A stretch of DNA of 64,000 nucleotides from Desulfobacterales bacterium (lineage in GTDB: Bacteria; Desulfobacterota; Desulfobacteria; Desulfobacterales; JAHEIW01): contig JASJAN010000005.1 in assembly GCA_030066985.1 (NCBI GenBank), positions 62,001-126,000 of the forward strand, in the 5' to 3' direction. Below are positions 19,298 through 27,036 of this stretch, piece after piece (within the stretch, counting starts at the first letter, position 1; every line of letters starts with the position of its first letter). The notes under the pieces are model-generated. The model saw only the letters and a program-made list of their open reading frames with translations. It was not told the origin of the DNA and made no database searches. Position numbers and translations under genes: made by a program.

Positions 19298-19585
19298 TTA
19301 GCCAGCCGATTTTACCAGTTCATCAAAGGCTTCAACCGTTACCGCCGGGCAGGTGGTAAATGCAATACCGGTCAGATCGCTCAGCGCGACAGAGGCTTTT
19401 ATGGCATCATCAATACCGGGCAACGTCACACAAAACAACAGATCGTAGGGCCCTAGAAGCGCATGCATGGCATTGACCTCACCGCCCATTTTCTTAATTG
19501 TGCTGATGGCCTGCTGTGTTCTGGCCGCACTCATTTCCTTGCGTGCTTCTGCGGTATAATTGCCGAACATAAAAAAAATCGCCAT
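19298..19585 (-). CDS. GYD-domain protein
   Basis: 95-residue ferredoxin-like-fold protein of the GYD family. It starts MAIFFMFGNYTAEARKEMS at ATG 19585, preceded by a textbook AGGAGG 6 nt away; the frame stays open 30 codons upstream without a plausible start. The region ALLGPYDLLFCVTLPGIDDAI is the GYD-like core (G-P-Y-D), and the C-terminus TTCPAVTVEAFDELVKSAG is typical. No enzymatic activity is established for the family; a regulatory or ligand-binding role is inferred from similarity to AsnC/Lrp effector domains. Convergent with tRNA-Val. Confidence 0.85.
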   Translation of the reverse strand: MAIFFMFGNYTAEARKEMSAARTQQAISTIKKMGGEVNAMHALLGPYDLLFCVTLPGIDDAIKASVALSDLTGIAFTTCPAVTVEAFDELVKSAG

Positions 19586-19729
19586 ACCAAACCTCCTTTC
19601 ATCGCCGTTGTTTATGATCGTCACATTTAGTGATATGCCATTACGCGCTGTAAAGCAATCCCGAAATTTATCCAAAACACCCCTATTTCAAGTTACACCA
19701 AAAAGGTTTGGATCACTATCCTAAGCCGT

Positions 19730-20569
19730 TCACCTTAGATTATTTAGAAGGTAAGACCGGCTCAAACGGCCCCGGATCTCCGGGACAGAATCCATCGCCG
19801 GTGGCTCAAAATCAAAGACCCGTTTTAAAAATCGGATCGTAATTCGGTAAGTCGCACCCCATAATATTTCGGCTTCGCCTGCTTTTTCATATCGAAAGCA
19901 AGGAAAGGTATTCAGAATATCGCCTGCTGAGGGATTTTCGATTTGCAGGCAATAGCGTGCGTATTGGGCCGCATTAAAAAAATCTCGTAGCGGAATATAA
20001 ACGATTTTTTCAACTTCCCAGTTTGGGTGAAATCGCTTTTGGCCCGAAATCCAGACAGCCATCGGATAAATCACGCGATTAAACATGACCAGAGATTGCG
20101 CCGAGAGTGGGCCTAAAAATGTAAGGCCAAAGGGATTAAGGCGCATCTCTTCGACACTTTCGCGCAGGCCGGTGGCCAAAAGCAGCCGCAACCATCCCGC
20201 CTGCTGGGGCCGCTCCCGTCGCCAGCGCTGCCAATAGGGCCAGCGTGTCAACGGCGACATCGGTATCCGCAACAGCGCTGCCAGGCCGGCGTCTAGTCGC
20301 GGCATAATACGACCGCCGGGGCAGCAGAGATCACCCGGCTGGCGGACTTTGGCAGATCGTTTGTTGAGTATTAGACAGGGTTGACCTGCAATTCGGCCCT
20401 GGCCTGGATAACGCCCCAGCAGAAACAGGACCGCTGAAACCGACTGCCAGTCAACCTTGGCTAGATTAAATATCATCTGATGACTGCTTTGAGAATTCAG
20501 ACGGTCGATGATATGTTGCCTGAGAAGTCCAGGCTGTCGCAAGAGTTGGTCAACGTCTTTTAAATCCAT
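19730..20569 (-). CDS. Nudix hydrolase, CoA pyrophosphatase-like, with split Nudix box
   Basis: About 279 residues from ATG 20569 (MDLKDVDQLLRQPGLL; a GTG three codons earlier also possible). N-terminal SAVLFLLGR and CLILNKRSAKVRQPGDLCCPGGR match the CoA pyrophosphatase/NUDT7-8 arrangement. The Nudix helix RESVEEMRLNPFG (residues 136-148) keeps the catalytic R-E-x-x-E-E. Between the GG (85-86) and the RE there are about 36 extra residues, basic and Trp/Arg-rich (RWPYWQRWRRERPQQ), where canonical boxes have 12-13. Likely hydrolyses a nucleoside diphosphate derivative such as CoA; substrate uncertain. Confidence 0.75.
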   Translation of the reverse strand: MDLKDVDQLLRQPGLLRQHIIDRLNSQSSHQMIFNLAKVDWQSVSAVLFLLGRYPGQGRIAGQPCLILNKRSAKVRQPGDLCCPGGRIMPRLDAGLAALLRIPMSPLTRWPYWQRWRRERPQQAGWLRLLLATGLRESVEEMRLNPFGLTFLGPLSAQSLVMFNRVIYPMAVWISGQKRFHPNWEVEKIVYIPLRDFFNAAQYARYCLQIENPSAGDILNTFPCFRYEKAGEAEILWGATYRITIRFLKRVFDFEPPAMDSVPEIRGRLSRSYLLNNLR

Positions 20570-20927
20570 AACCACCACTGAGAATCGTAAACGGCTGTTA
20601 TCGGTCAGAGCTGTCTAAAATAACCCATCTTTAACATTTTGCCGAAAATCATTCAATTGCTCGAACCGGGCTCATCCTAAAAACAGAACAACCGTCAAAA
20701 TGGTAAATGGATATCCGAGTTAAATGGACAGATACGCTGGCAAGGCTAAATGTGGCAGATTAGAAATTAAAAGAAAAAAAGTAAAAACATACCATGACTT
20801 GTCGTTTTGGGGCCTGACGTGCATGTTAGAGACGCTGAACTGTTGTTTTCCGGCTTCACGTGACAGTGAATATTTCCGCTCTATTAGCGAGCAATAGATA
20901 TGTTAAACGGGTTTCAAAATAAATAGA
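20570..20927. other. Intergenic region without recognised feature
   Basis: About 360 bp upstream of the Nudix gene. A/T-rich, with only short unconvincing open frames. I see no clear promoter, RNA or repeat here; the long inverted repeat begins at 20928. Confidence 0.5.
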
Positions 20928-21076
20928 TTATTTCCGTTTTGAAAGCGAGGAATTTTTTGCAAGGTCAAGGAAAAAAGTGGGATTGAGCGGTGGCGTACTA
21001 TGAGTACGTCGCACAATTCAATCCCGCTGTTTGACGCAGAGATTGCGGAAAAGGGCCGCTTACAAAACGGAAATTA
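20928..21076 (-). repeat. Long near-palindrome at the gdhA stop codon (copy A)
   Basis: 149 bp. Outer arms 20928-20941 and 21063-21076 match at 13 of 14 positions (core TTTCCGTTTTG / CAAAACGGAAA); the right arm includes the gdhA stop TAA (21074-21076). Inner arms GGGATTGA / TCAATCCC flank a centre GCGTACT-atg-AGTACG. Size and layout match the copies at 36870 and 61507, although the outer sequence differs. Confidence 0.8.
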
Positions 21077-22423
21077 GATGAGGCCTTGATCCAGCATGGC
21101 CTCCACAACCTTCACAAAACCTGCAATATTGGCACCGTCGACGTAATTGCCCGGCGTTCCGTATTGTTCGGCGGCTGCCAGACAGGTGTTGTGGATATTT
21201 TTCATGATGATTTGGAGACGCTGGTCCACCTCTTCAGCCTGCCAGTTGAGCCGCATGCTGTTTTGAACCAATTCCAGACCGGATACTGCCACGCCACCGG
21301 CATTAGCTGCTTTTCCGGAAGCAAAAAGGACGTTGCGGTCCTGGAATATAGTGACGGCTTCAGGTGTGCAGGGCATGCTGGCCCCCTCACAGATGAGCTT
21401 AATGTTGTTGTTGATCAGGTTATAGGCATCCTTGTCGCTAATTTCATTTTGAGTGGCACATGGAAATGCGCAAACGGCCCGGTGACTCCAGAGCGGATTA
21501 TAATCTAAGGTGTAATCGGTATCCGTGTAAACGGCGGAAGGATATTTTTCGACGTAATCCTTAATCCGGCCCCGTCGGATATTTTTAAGATACTTGACAT
21601 AATTGAGTTTATTGCGATCAATGCCTTCAGCATCATAAATATAGCCGGTGGAATCCGATAGCGTGACCACCTTAGCGCCCAATTCCAAGAGCTTTTCAGC
21701 CGTGTGTTGCGCGACGTTGCCTGACCCGGATACCAGACAGGTCTGATCTTCCACTCCAATGTTGCGGGTGGCCAGCATTTCAGCGGCAAAATAAACACAC
21801 CCATAGCCGGCTGCCTGGGGGCGTATCAGACTGCCGCCCCAGCTGACGCCCTTGCCGGTCAAGGCGCCGGCAAATTCGTTGCTGAGTTTTTTAAACATCC
21901 CGAAAAGATAACCGATTTCTCTGGCACCGACACCGATGTCAGGCGCAGGTATATCAGTATTGGCTCCGATATGGTGAAATAGCTCTGTCATAAAGCTTTG
22001 GCAAAACCGCATGACCTCATTATCGGATTTGCCCTTAGGGTCAAAATCAGATCCACTAGCCGCACCACCTAACGGCAAGGTGGTTAACGCATTTTTAAAC
22101 GTCTGCTCAAAGGCCAGGAATTTCAAAATACTCTGGTTGACTGACGGATGAAATCGCAGTGCCCCTTTGTAAGGACCAATGGCGCTGCTCATCTCAATGT
22201 TAAAACCGCGGTTTACATTCACATTGCCCCGATCATCCAGCCAGGGAATTCGAAAGGTTGTGATACGCTCAGGCTCAACAATTCTTTCCAAAACAGCTTC
22301 CTGCCGATATTGAGAGTTCTGATCCAAAACCGGTTTGACGCTTTCAATGACTTCCTGCACAGCCTGAAGAAATTCGTTTTCATGTAGATCCCTGGTTTTG
22401 ATGATTCTAATGATGTCTGTCAT
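21074..22423 (-). CDS. gdhA: NADP-type glutamate dehydrogenase
   Basis: Interconverts glutamate and 2-oxoglutarate plus ammonium; main route of ammonium assimilation when ammonium is plentiful. 449 residues, the length of the hexameric E. coli-type enzyme. Substrate-binding region GPYKGALRFHPSVNQSILKF, catalytic Lys in GGAASGSDFDPKGKSD, and NAD(P) Rossmann motif SGSGNVAQHTAEKL. GGAGG lies 4 nt before ATG 22423. Its stop codon is the first base triplet of the long palindrome at 20928-21076. Confidence 0.96.
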   Translation of the reverse strand: MTDIIRIIKTRDLHENEFLQAVQEVIESVKPVLDQNSQYRQEAVLERIVEPERITTFRIPWLDDRGNVNVNRGFNIEMSSAIGPYKGALRFHPSVNQSILKFLAFEQTFKNALTTLPLGGAASGSDFDPKGKSDNEVMRFCQSFMTELFHHIGANTDIPAPDIGVGAREIGYLFGMFKKLSNEFAGALTGKGVSWGGSLIRPQAAGYGCVYFAAEMLATRNIGVEDQTCLVSGSGNVAQHTAEKLLELGAKVVTLSDSTGYIYDAEGIDRNKLNYVKYLKNIRRGRIKDYVEKYPSAVYTDTDYTLDYNPLWSHRAVCAFPCATQNEISDKDAYNLINNNIKLICEGASMPCTPEAVTIFQDRNVLFASGKAANAGGVAVSGLELVQNSMRLNWQAEEVDQRLQIIMKNIHNTCLAAAEQYGTPGNYVDGANIAGFVKVVEAMLDQGLI

Positions 22424-22467
22424 CGATCCTCCAGATGAGATGTTGGATGGGTGGATTTACAGATCCG

Positions 22468-22497
22468 TAAATAGTCGGCATTGATAAAAAATGTCAA
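22468..22497 (-). promoter_or_regulatory. Candidate promoter for gdhA
   Basis: Minus strand TTGACA (22497-22492), 18-nt spacer, TATTTA (22473-22468); predicted leader of about 38 nt before ATG 22423. Confidence 0.5.
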
Positions 22498-22683
22498 TAC
22501 CATATTGAATTTGCGTTAAAATCCCGTTTGGCATGCACCATTTCGCCGCCGATGCTGCCGACATGCCTACGCAGCGCAGAAAATTATCAGGCATTTCACA
22601 TGAAACCAAAATGCGCACGAACAGCAGATAGGCGACAGCGACAAACACCGACAGCTAAATTAACGCTTTCAGCCGCTTGTTGT

Positions 22684-22716
22684 GGGTAATTACCCCCACG
22701 GAAGTGGGAATTTTCC
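22684..22716. promoter_or_regulatory. Two adjacent palindromes upstream of a sigma54-like promoter
   Basis: A perfect 12-bp palindrome GGGTAATTACCC (22684-22695) is followed by an imperfect one, GTGGGAATTTTCCAC (from 22704). They lie about 105-135 bp upstream of the promoter at 22820, the usual distance for an enhancer-binding protein. No regulator can be named. Confidence 0.45.
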
Positions 22717-22819
22717 ACCCCATTTTGAGTGTTGCTTGTCGGCAGATAAATATCTCACTTTTAATTTTATACATTGATTCTAAATAGTTAAACACAAAAT
22801 TTTGACCAAATTCATATAT

Positions 22820-22835
22820 TGGCAGAATTTTTGCT
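22820..22835 (+). promoter_or_regulatory. Candidate sigma54 promoter
   Basis: TGGCAG-AATTT-TTGCT against the consensus TGGCAC-N5-TTGCW; both the -24 GG and the -12 GC are present at correct spacing. It lies 79 bp upstream of the ATP-binding protein gene at 22914. Confidence 0.6.
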
Positions 22836-22913
22836 TGTCCATAGGGGCAAATCGAATAAAATCCGAATGTTTACGCCTGCATAATTGAAAACCCCGATTG
22901 GAAAATTCAAAAA

Positions 22914-23405
22914 ATGGTTCATTCTGAAATCTCTGATGAAAACTTGAGCGCCAAAGACTGCCCAATACCACAAGCTTATTCATTTGGGCTCAAAAATGAT
23001 CTGTCTGAGCTTCCGGTCCTGCGCCATCATGTGGAAAATTTTGGCAAGATGACTGGGCTGCCGAAAGATTGTCTGTTCGAAATCAACCTTTGTTTGGACG
23101 AATTGTTTACCAATATTGTTTCGTATGGATTTGATGACGATCGACATCATTTAATCCAATTTACCCTTCAATTGGATGAGGATGTATTGATTCTAGATAT
23201 TGAAGACGGTGGTATTCCGTTTAATCCGCTTACCAAAAATGAATCCCACAACCCGATTGATCCCAAAAACATAAAGATCGGCGGACTAGGCATTCATATT
23301 GTAAAAAAACTAACCACCGATATTTGCTATCAAAGAGATTGCGGCAAAAATCATCTGACGCTGAGAAAAACCATCGATTCCGATGATTCACCGTTGGCCG
23401 TTTAA
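22914..23405 (+). CDS. RsbW-like ATP-binding protein (anti-sigma/serine kinase type)
   Basis: 163 residues with a single GHKL ATPase fold of the HATPase_c_2 class. N box EINLCLDELFTNIVSYGF (about residues 57-74), G1 LDIEDGGIPFNP and G2 IGGLGIHIVKKL. There is no dimerisation-histidine domain, so it should act as a protein serine kinase or anti-sigma factor in a partner-switching pathway rather than as a histidine kinase. No STAS antagonist or sigma gene is adjacent; the SpoIIE-type phosphatase at 29453 is a conceivable partner, by inference only. Preceded by a sigma54-like promoter and followed by a strong terminator. Confidence 0.85.
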   Translation: MVHSEISDENLSAKDCPIPQAYSFGLKNDLSELPVLRHHVENFGKMTGLPKDCLFEINLCLDELFTNIVSYGFDDDRHHLIQFTLQLDEDVLILDIEDGGIPFNPLTKNESHNPIDPKNIKIGGLGIHIVKKLTTDICYQRDCGKNHLTLRKTIDSDDSPLAV

Positions 23406-23420
23406 GCAATACTATTCAAA

Positions 23421-23463
23421 GCAAAAAAAGGATATGATCTGGTGATCATATCCTTTTTTTTCG
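23421..23463. terminator. Bidirectional rho-independent terminator
   Basis: AAAAAAAGGATATGATC, loop TGGT, GATCATATCC followed by eight T; 10-bp perfect stem with A/T runs on both sides, between two convergent genes. The GGATATG core recurs in the terminators at 28877 and 31063. Confidence 0.92.
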
Positions 23464-23497
23464 GGTGTTATGTCGATGGAAGACAGCCGCTCGCCAT

Positions 23498-24469
23498 CTA
23501 AGCAGCGATAAGCCCTTGGATAAGACGCGCTAATTTTTTGCTGTCGTGTCGGACGATGCTGCCGGACGTATCGAGCAAATCGGCCAGAATGAGTTTCCGA
23601 TCCTGCCAAAAATGCTGATCATTGATGATTTCAACAAATTCGGCTTCCTGTTTGCGATATTGCTTTAATATCGACTCCTCCGGTTTGGTGCGGTTACAAA
23701 TAACGATTTGTACCTTACGACCGATACCTTCTTCAAGCTTTTGAACAAAATCGAGGCCGGAATAGTTGTGGGTTTCACCATACTTGGTCATAACGTTTAG
23801 AACATACAGAATAGTGGCCTTTGTCTCCTTGATCGCTTTTTTAACGCCTGGGACGACAATGTTTGAGAGTATACTGGTAAATAGATCACCCGGACCAATC
23901 ACGATGTAGTCCGCATCACTGATCGCATCGATAACGGGGGGGAAAGCCTTTATATCACCGGTATGGTGGGGCACAAGATAGACGTCTTTAATCTTGGACG
24001 GCTGCCCACCGCGGGGCACGTCAATGGCGCTTTCGCCAAATATTCGCTGACCATCGGTTAGTTCTGCAACCAGGGTCGCCCTGTCGGTGGTGACCGGCAG
24101 AATGACACCTTGAACGTTTAATATTTCACCTAAAGCCTGGATCCCGGTCGGAAAGCTGCCGGTATAACGTGACAGCATGGTCAGGAGCATATTGCCGGCA
24201 TTGTGGCCTTTGAGGCGTTTATCCCGTTCGAAACGTCTTAACAGAAGCGTTCGCGCTATTTCGCGCTGGGGTGAGAGCGCCAACAGGCATTTTAAGACAT
24301 CTCCAGGTGGTAAGATGCCGAGCTCATCTCTTAATCTGCCGGTGCTTCCGCCACTGTCCACCATAGAGACAATAGAGGTAATCTCAATTTCAGCTACATC
24401 TCTCAGACCGGACAAAAGGGCATATTGACCGCTTCCGCCCCCGATGGTTGTCACTTTTAGTTTGGTCAT
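23498..24469 (-). CDS. YvcK/CofD family protein
   Basis: 323 residues of the YvcK (gluconeogenesis factor) branch of the CofD fold. N-terminal glycine-rich Rossmann motif TTIGGGSGQYALLSGLRD, then SMVDSGGSTGRLRDELGILPPGD, GHNAGNMLL and VIGPGDLFTSILSNIVVPG, all family signatures. In Bacillus and mycobacteria the protein binds UDP-sugars and affects cell wall synthesis and growth on gluconeogenic carbon. The CofD phospholactyl-transferase role is unlikely without F420 genes nearby. Convergent with the ATPase gene across the terminator. Confidence 0.88.
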   Translation of the reverse strand: MTKLKVTTIGGGSGQYALLSGLRDVAEIEITSIVSMVDSGGSTGRLRDELGILPPGDVLKCLLALSPQREIARTLLLRRFERDKRLKGHNAGNMLLTMLSRYTGSFPTGIQALGEILNVQGVILPVTTDRATLVAELTDGQRIFGESAIDVPRGGQPSKIKDVYLVPHHTGDIKAFPPVIDAISDADYIVIGPGDLFTSILSNIVVPGVKKAIKETKATILYVLNVMTKYGETHNYSGLDFVQKLEEGIGRKVQIVICNRTKPEESILKQYRKQEAEFVEIINDQHFWQDRKLILADLLDTSGSIVRHDSKKLARLIQGLIAA

Positions 24470-24713
24470 GGAATTTAAAATGATCGGTTAACGGCATCAA
24501 CAACTGTTAGGCATAGAGTGTGTTATTAGAAATGTATTATAGTTGATCGTTAAAATCAAAATTTTTACATTTTACCGTGTAAGTTATTCAGCATTATAAA
24601 AAACGACAAATGGAATTGTGCCGCAACATTTTCAGTCTTATGGTATAACTGTCAAAGTGCCTCGATAGACAGTGCGAACTTGTCAAAAAGACCATATAAG
24701 AGGAAATCAAACA

Positions 24714-25310
24714 ATGCAGATACGATTATGGCTCGGGTTAACGCTATTGCTGCCTGGGCTTTGGGCCCCGAATGCCATAGCAGATGGCTCTTCAAAGGGC
24801 GCTGCAATGATTGCCGACTTGAAAGCCGGTGGTCACGTTCTGATGATCCGGCATGCGCTGGCACCGGGCACGGGTGATCCGGCCAATTTTAAGATTGGAG
24901 ACTGCTCTACCCAGCGCAACCTGGATGATCGCGGTCGCCAGCAGGCCAGCGCCATCGGCAATTGGCTGCGCAAAAAGGGAATCACCTCAGCCCGGGTATA
25001 TTCGAGCCAATGGTGTCGTTGTCTTGAAACGGCCAAGCTGCTCCGGATGGGGCCAGTAACTGAGCTGCCGGCTTTGAATTCATTTTATGAGCTGACCCAA
25101 AACCGCGAGCCCAATCTGAGAGCTTTGAACGAGTTTATAGCCGAGCAAGACCCGTACGGCGATCTGATTATTCTGGTAACCCATTTGGTAACCGTCTCAG
25201 CCATTGCCGATGTGATGGTCTCATCTGGTGAAGGGGTCCTTCTGAAACTCAATCAGCAAGGCTCTTATGAGATGGTCGGTCGATTGAATTTTGACGTACA
25301 GCCAAAATAA
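24714..25310 (+). CDS. Secreted histidine phosphatase family protein
   Basis: 198 residues from ATG 24714 with AGAGGAAA upstream; a longer frame from GTG 24672 is rejected because a signal peptide starts at the ATG (IRLWLGLTLLLPGLWAPNAIA, cleavage after AIA). Mature protein has the branch-2-like core: VLMIRHALAPGT carries the nucleophile His of the RHG motif (here RHA), YSSQWCRCLETAKLL the second Arg, and LVTHLVTVSAIAD the second catalytic His. Periplasmic phosphatase of unknown substrate. It stands alone between a YvcK gene and small unknown genes. Confidence 0.85.
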   Translation: MQIRLWLGLTLLLPGLWAPNAIADGSSKGAAMIADLKAGGHVLMIRHALAPGTGDPANFKIGDCSTQRNLDDRGRQQASAIGNWLRKKGITSARVYSSQWCRCLETAKLLRMGPVTELPALNSFYELTQNREPNLRALNEFIAEQDPYGDLIILVTHLVTVSAIADVMVSSGEGVLLKLNQQGSYEMVGRLNFDVQPK

Positions 25311-25523
25311 GCACCGAAGTGGCTGATGCTGCGCTTTGTAACCATAATCATTGGCAAACCGCTTTAATAGGTTTAACCCCTCATTTTTCTACCAAATTGC
25401 TCGTATTGCCATTTCTGCTTTTCGTATCCATTCTATGTTAGCATAAATAAATACTTTCAGATACTCATATTGGTGCGGTATTAAAGCACAAACCATCAAT
25501 TTAATGATCAGGGAGCAAACAAC

Positions 25524-25709
25524 ATGAACGCAAACGATGAGCTCTTTCAAATGTACGAAGACGAAACTGGAGAAGCGTATTATTGTCCGATTTCCGCAGT
25601 TGCAGATGATCGCATGGTCTCCGAATGGGAACTGGATGACTGCGTGGAAGCATCAACCGCAGGTCGCTATTCAGGACATCTAAATGTAATCGACCACAGC
25701 ACGTCTTAA
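25524..25709 (+). CDS. Small acidic protein of unknown function
   Basis: 61 residues, starting MNANDELFQMYEDE. GGGAG lies 8 nt before the ATG, which is the best argument that it is real. Strongly acidic, two cysteines (YYCPISAV and DDCVEAS), no membrane segment or signal peptide. I recognise no family. Its 3' neighbour on the same strand is another small unknown gene 80 bp away. Confidence 0.55.
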   Translation: MNANDELFQMYEDETGEAYYCPISAVADDRMVSEWELDDCVEASTAGRYSGHLNVIDHSTS

Positions 25710-25789
25710 GGTACTTATGACCCTTGGCCAAAAGAGCGCAATGGTGCCACATCAGGTTGAAGACCAATTAGCGTATGAGAGGTTATGTT

Positions 25790-26125
25790 ATGAACCGCAA
25801 AATAAACAAGGTTTTGGATACAATCGGGGAATCATATAGGGGTAAAATTCTAAAGGGTTCGCGTCATTATCTGGAGGTCAGTATCGCCCAGCACGCCGAA
25901 AGACTTGGTCATACCGACTTGAAGCAAAAATATATAAATACCTATGCGATTGTGCCCTTAAAAACACCCCAAAAAGGAATGAAAGTCAGAATAGACGGCC
26001 GGACGTTTGTCGACTATGCCGAGCATGCCTCCGGTATTGCCGTTCCCGGATATCTTGCCAGGGAAGCCGGCCGATCGTTTAAGGCCTTTGCCCCTCAGGA
26101 CAGTATGATCTGCAACTTTACTTAA
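25790..26125 (+). CDS. Small basic protein of unknown function
   Basis: 111 residues from ATG 25790, with AGAGG 7 nt upstream; the frame opens five codons earlier at 25775. Starts MNRKINKVLDTIGESYRGK, rich in K, R and H, with a middle segment VPLKTPQKGMKVRIDGRTFVD suggesting a small beta-barrel and a C-terminal Cys (MICNFT). No signal peptide or membrane segment. Family not recognised. Convergent with the radical SAM gene, 17 bp apart. Confidence 0.65.
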   Translation: MNRKINKVLDTIGESYRGKILKGSRHYLEVSIAQHAERLGHTDLKQKYINTYAIVPLKTPQKGMKVRIDGRTFVDYAEHASGIAVPGYLAREAGRSFKAFAPQDSMICNFT

Positions 26126-26142
26126 ATCGGCGGTCATCCGAC

Positions 26143-26955
26143 TTAGGTCAGGGCATCACCCGATGGCGATTGGTGATATTTTCGATATGCGGTATCCCAG
26201 CTGGGTGACGTTTTTTGCTGCCGCGTCGGCCACAGAAAACCAAAGTGCCCGCAATACCGGCAGGCGATGACAAGCTGGTCCCGCATATCATCCGATGGCG
26301 AGGGCAGCTGCTGGCGTGCAATCTGAAATCCGAATACGCGGTCGATGCCCCCGGCGATAGCGCAGGCATAATATCCTGACGGCGTCAACCCAATACCACA
26401 ATCCTTTAATATTCGGCAGCCGGCAGCAAAATCAGCGAAGCGGTAAAAAACACTGTCAATGGGCGCTAAATTGAATGGTCGGAACAAACGCTGCCGCTTT
26501 CCCTTGGCGGTGCTTTTAATCACAATATCTCCGGGCAGGCGGGACAGTACCTCCCCCACCCGCTGTCCAGCCCCATTGGTACATAAAACAATGCGCATCT
26601 TAGGATTGTGATCTACCTTGTATGCCATAAGCTTATCAATAATTATTGTGATTTTTGGATGAAGGGTTGGCTCACCCCCCAGCAAACGAATACGTTTCCA
26701 TCTGATGCCACTATAAATACTTTGCTCCAAAAATGCGGTAATGCGGTCAAATGAAATATCAGTGGTGCTGGGTGCCTGGGTGCAGGATCGATTGCAGTTA
26801 TGACACCTTATGTTACAGCGGTAGGTCATATCGATTTCCACATACTCATGGCTTCTGCTAAATTGCGGGCCCAGCAAACCTGTGGCCGCTTTCTGAGCGC
26901 GGAAAAACTGAAAGATATCAAGGGCCATACGCTTGAATGTGATGTTTCGATGCAT
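26143..26955 (-). CDS. Radical SAM protein
   Basis: 270 residues from ATG 26955 (AAGGA upstream; a GTG seven codons earlier also fits). The [4Fe-4S]-SAM motif CNIRCHNC has Cys47, Cys51 and Cys54 in the core EIDMTYRCNIRCHNCNRSC; LLGGEPTLHP is the GGE motif and VLCTNGAG follows. Later cysteines (CRILKDCGI, YYACAIAGGI, ACRYCGHF) could bind an auxiliary cluster as in SPASM-type enzymes, though the spacing is not canonical. A substrate cannot be named. It lies 81 bp downstream of the DUF89-like gene on the same strand, likely one transcript. Confidence 0.85.
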   Translation of the reverse strand: MHRNITFKRMALDIFQFFRAQKAATGLLGPQFSRSHEYVEIDMTYRCNIRCHNCNRSCTQAPSTTDISFDRITAFLEQSIYSGIRWKRIRLLGGEPTLHPKITIIIDKLMAYKVDHNPKMRIVLCTNGAGQRVGEVLSRLPGDIVIKSTAKGKRQRLFRPFNLAPIDSVFYRFADFAAGCRILKDCGIGLTPSGYYACAIAGGIDRVFGFQIARQQLPSPSDDMRDQLVIACRYCGHFGFLWPTRQQKTSPSWDTAYRKYHQSPSGDALT

Positions 26956-27036
26956 GCAAACCTGTTCCTTATCCACTCGCCCCCTGACCTGGATTGACGG
27001 AAGCCCAACGCCGGTCTCCTGTGAGAAAAGAAATCA

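Noticed and set aside
22457-22648. 63-codon minus-strand frame upstream of gdhA
   Set aside because: It spans the gdhA promoter and has no start signal.
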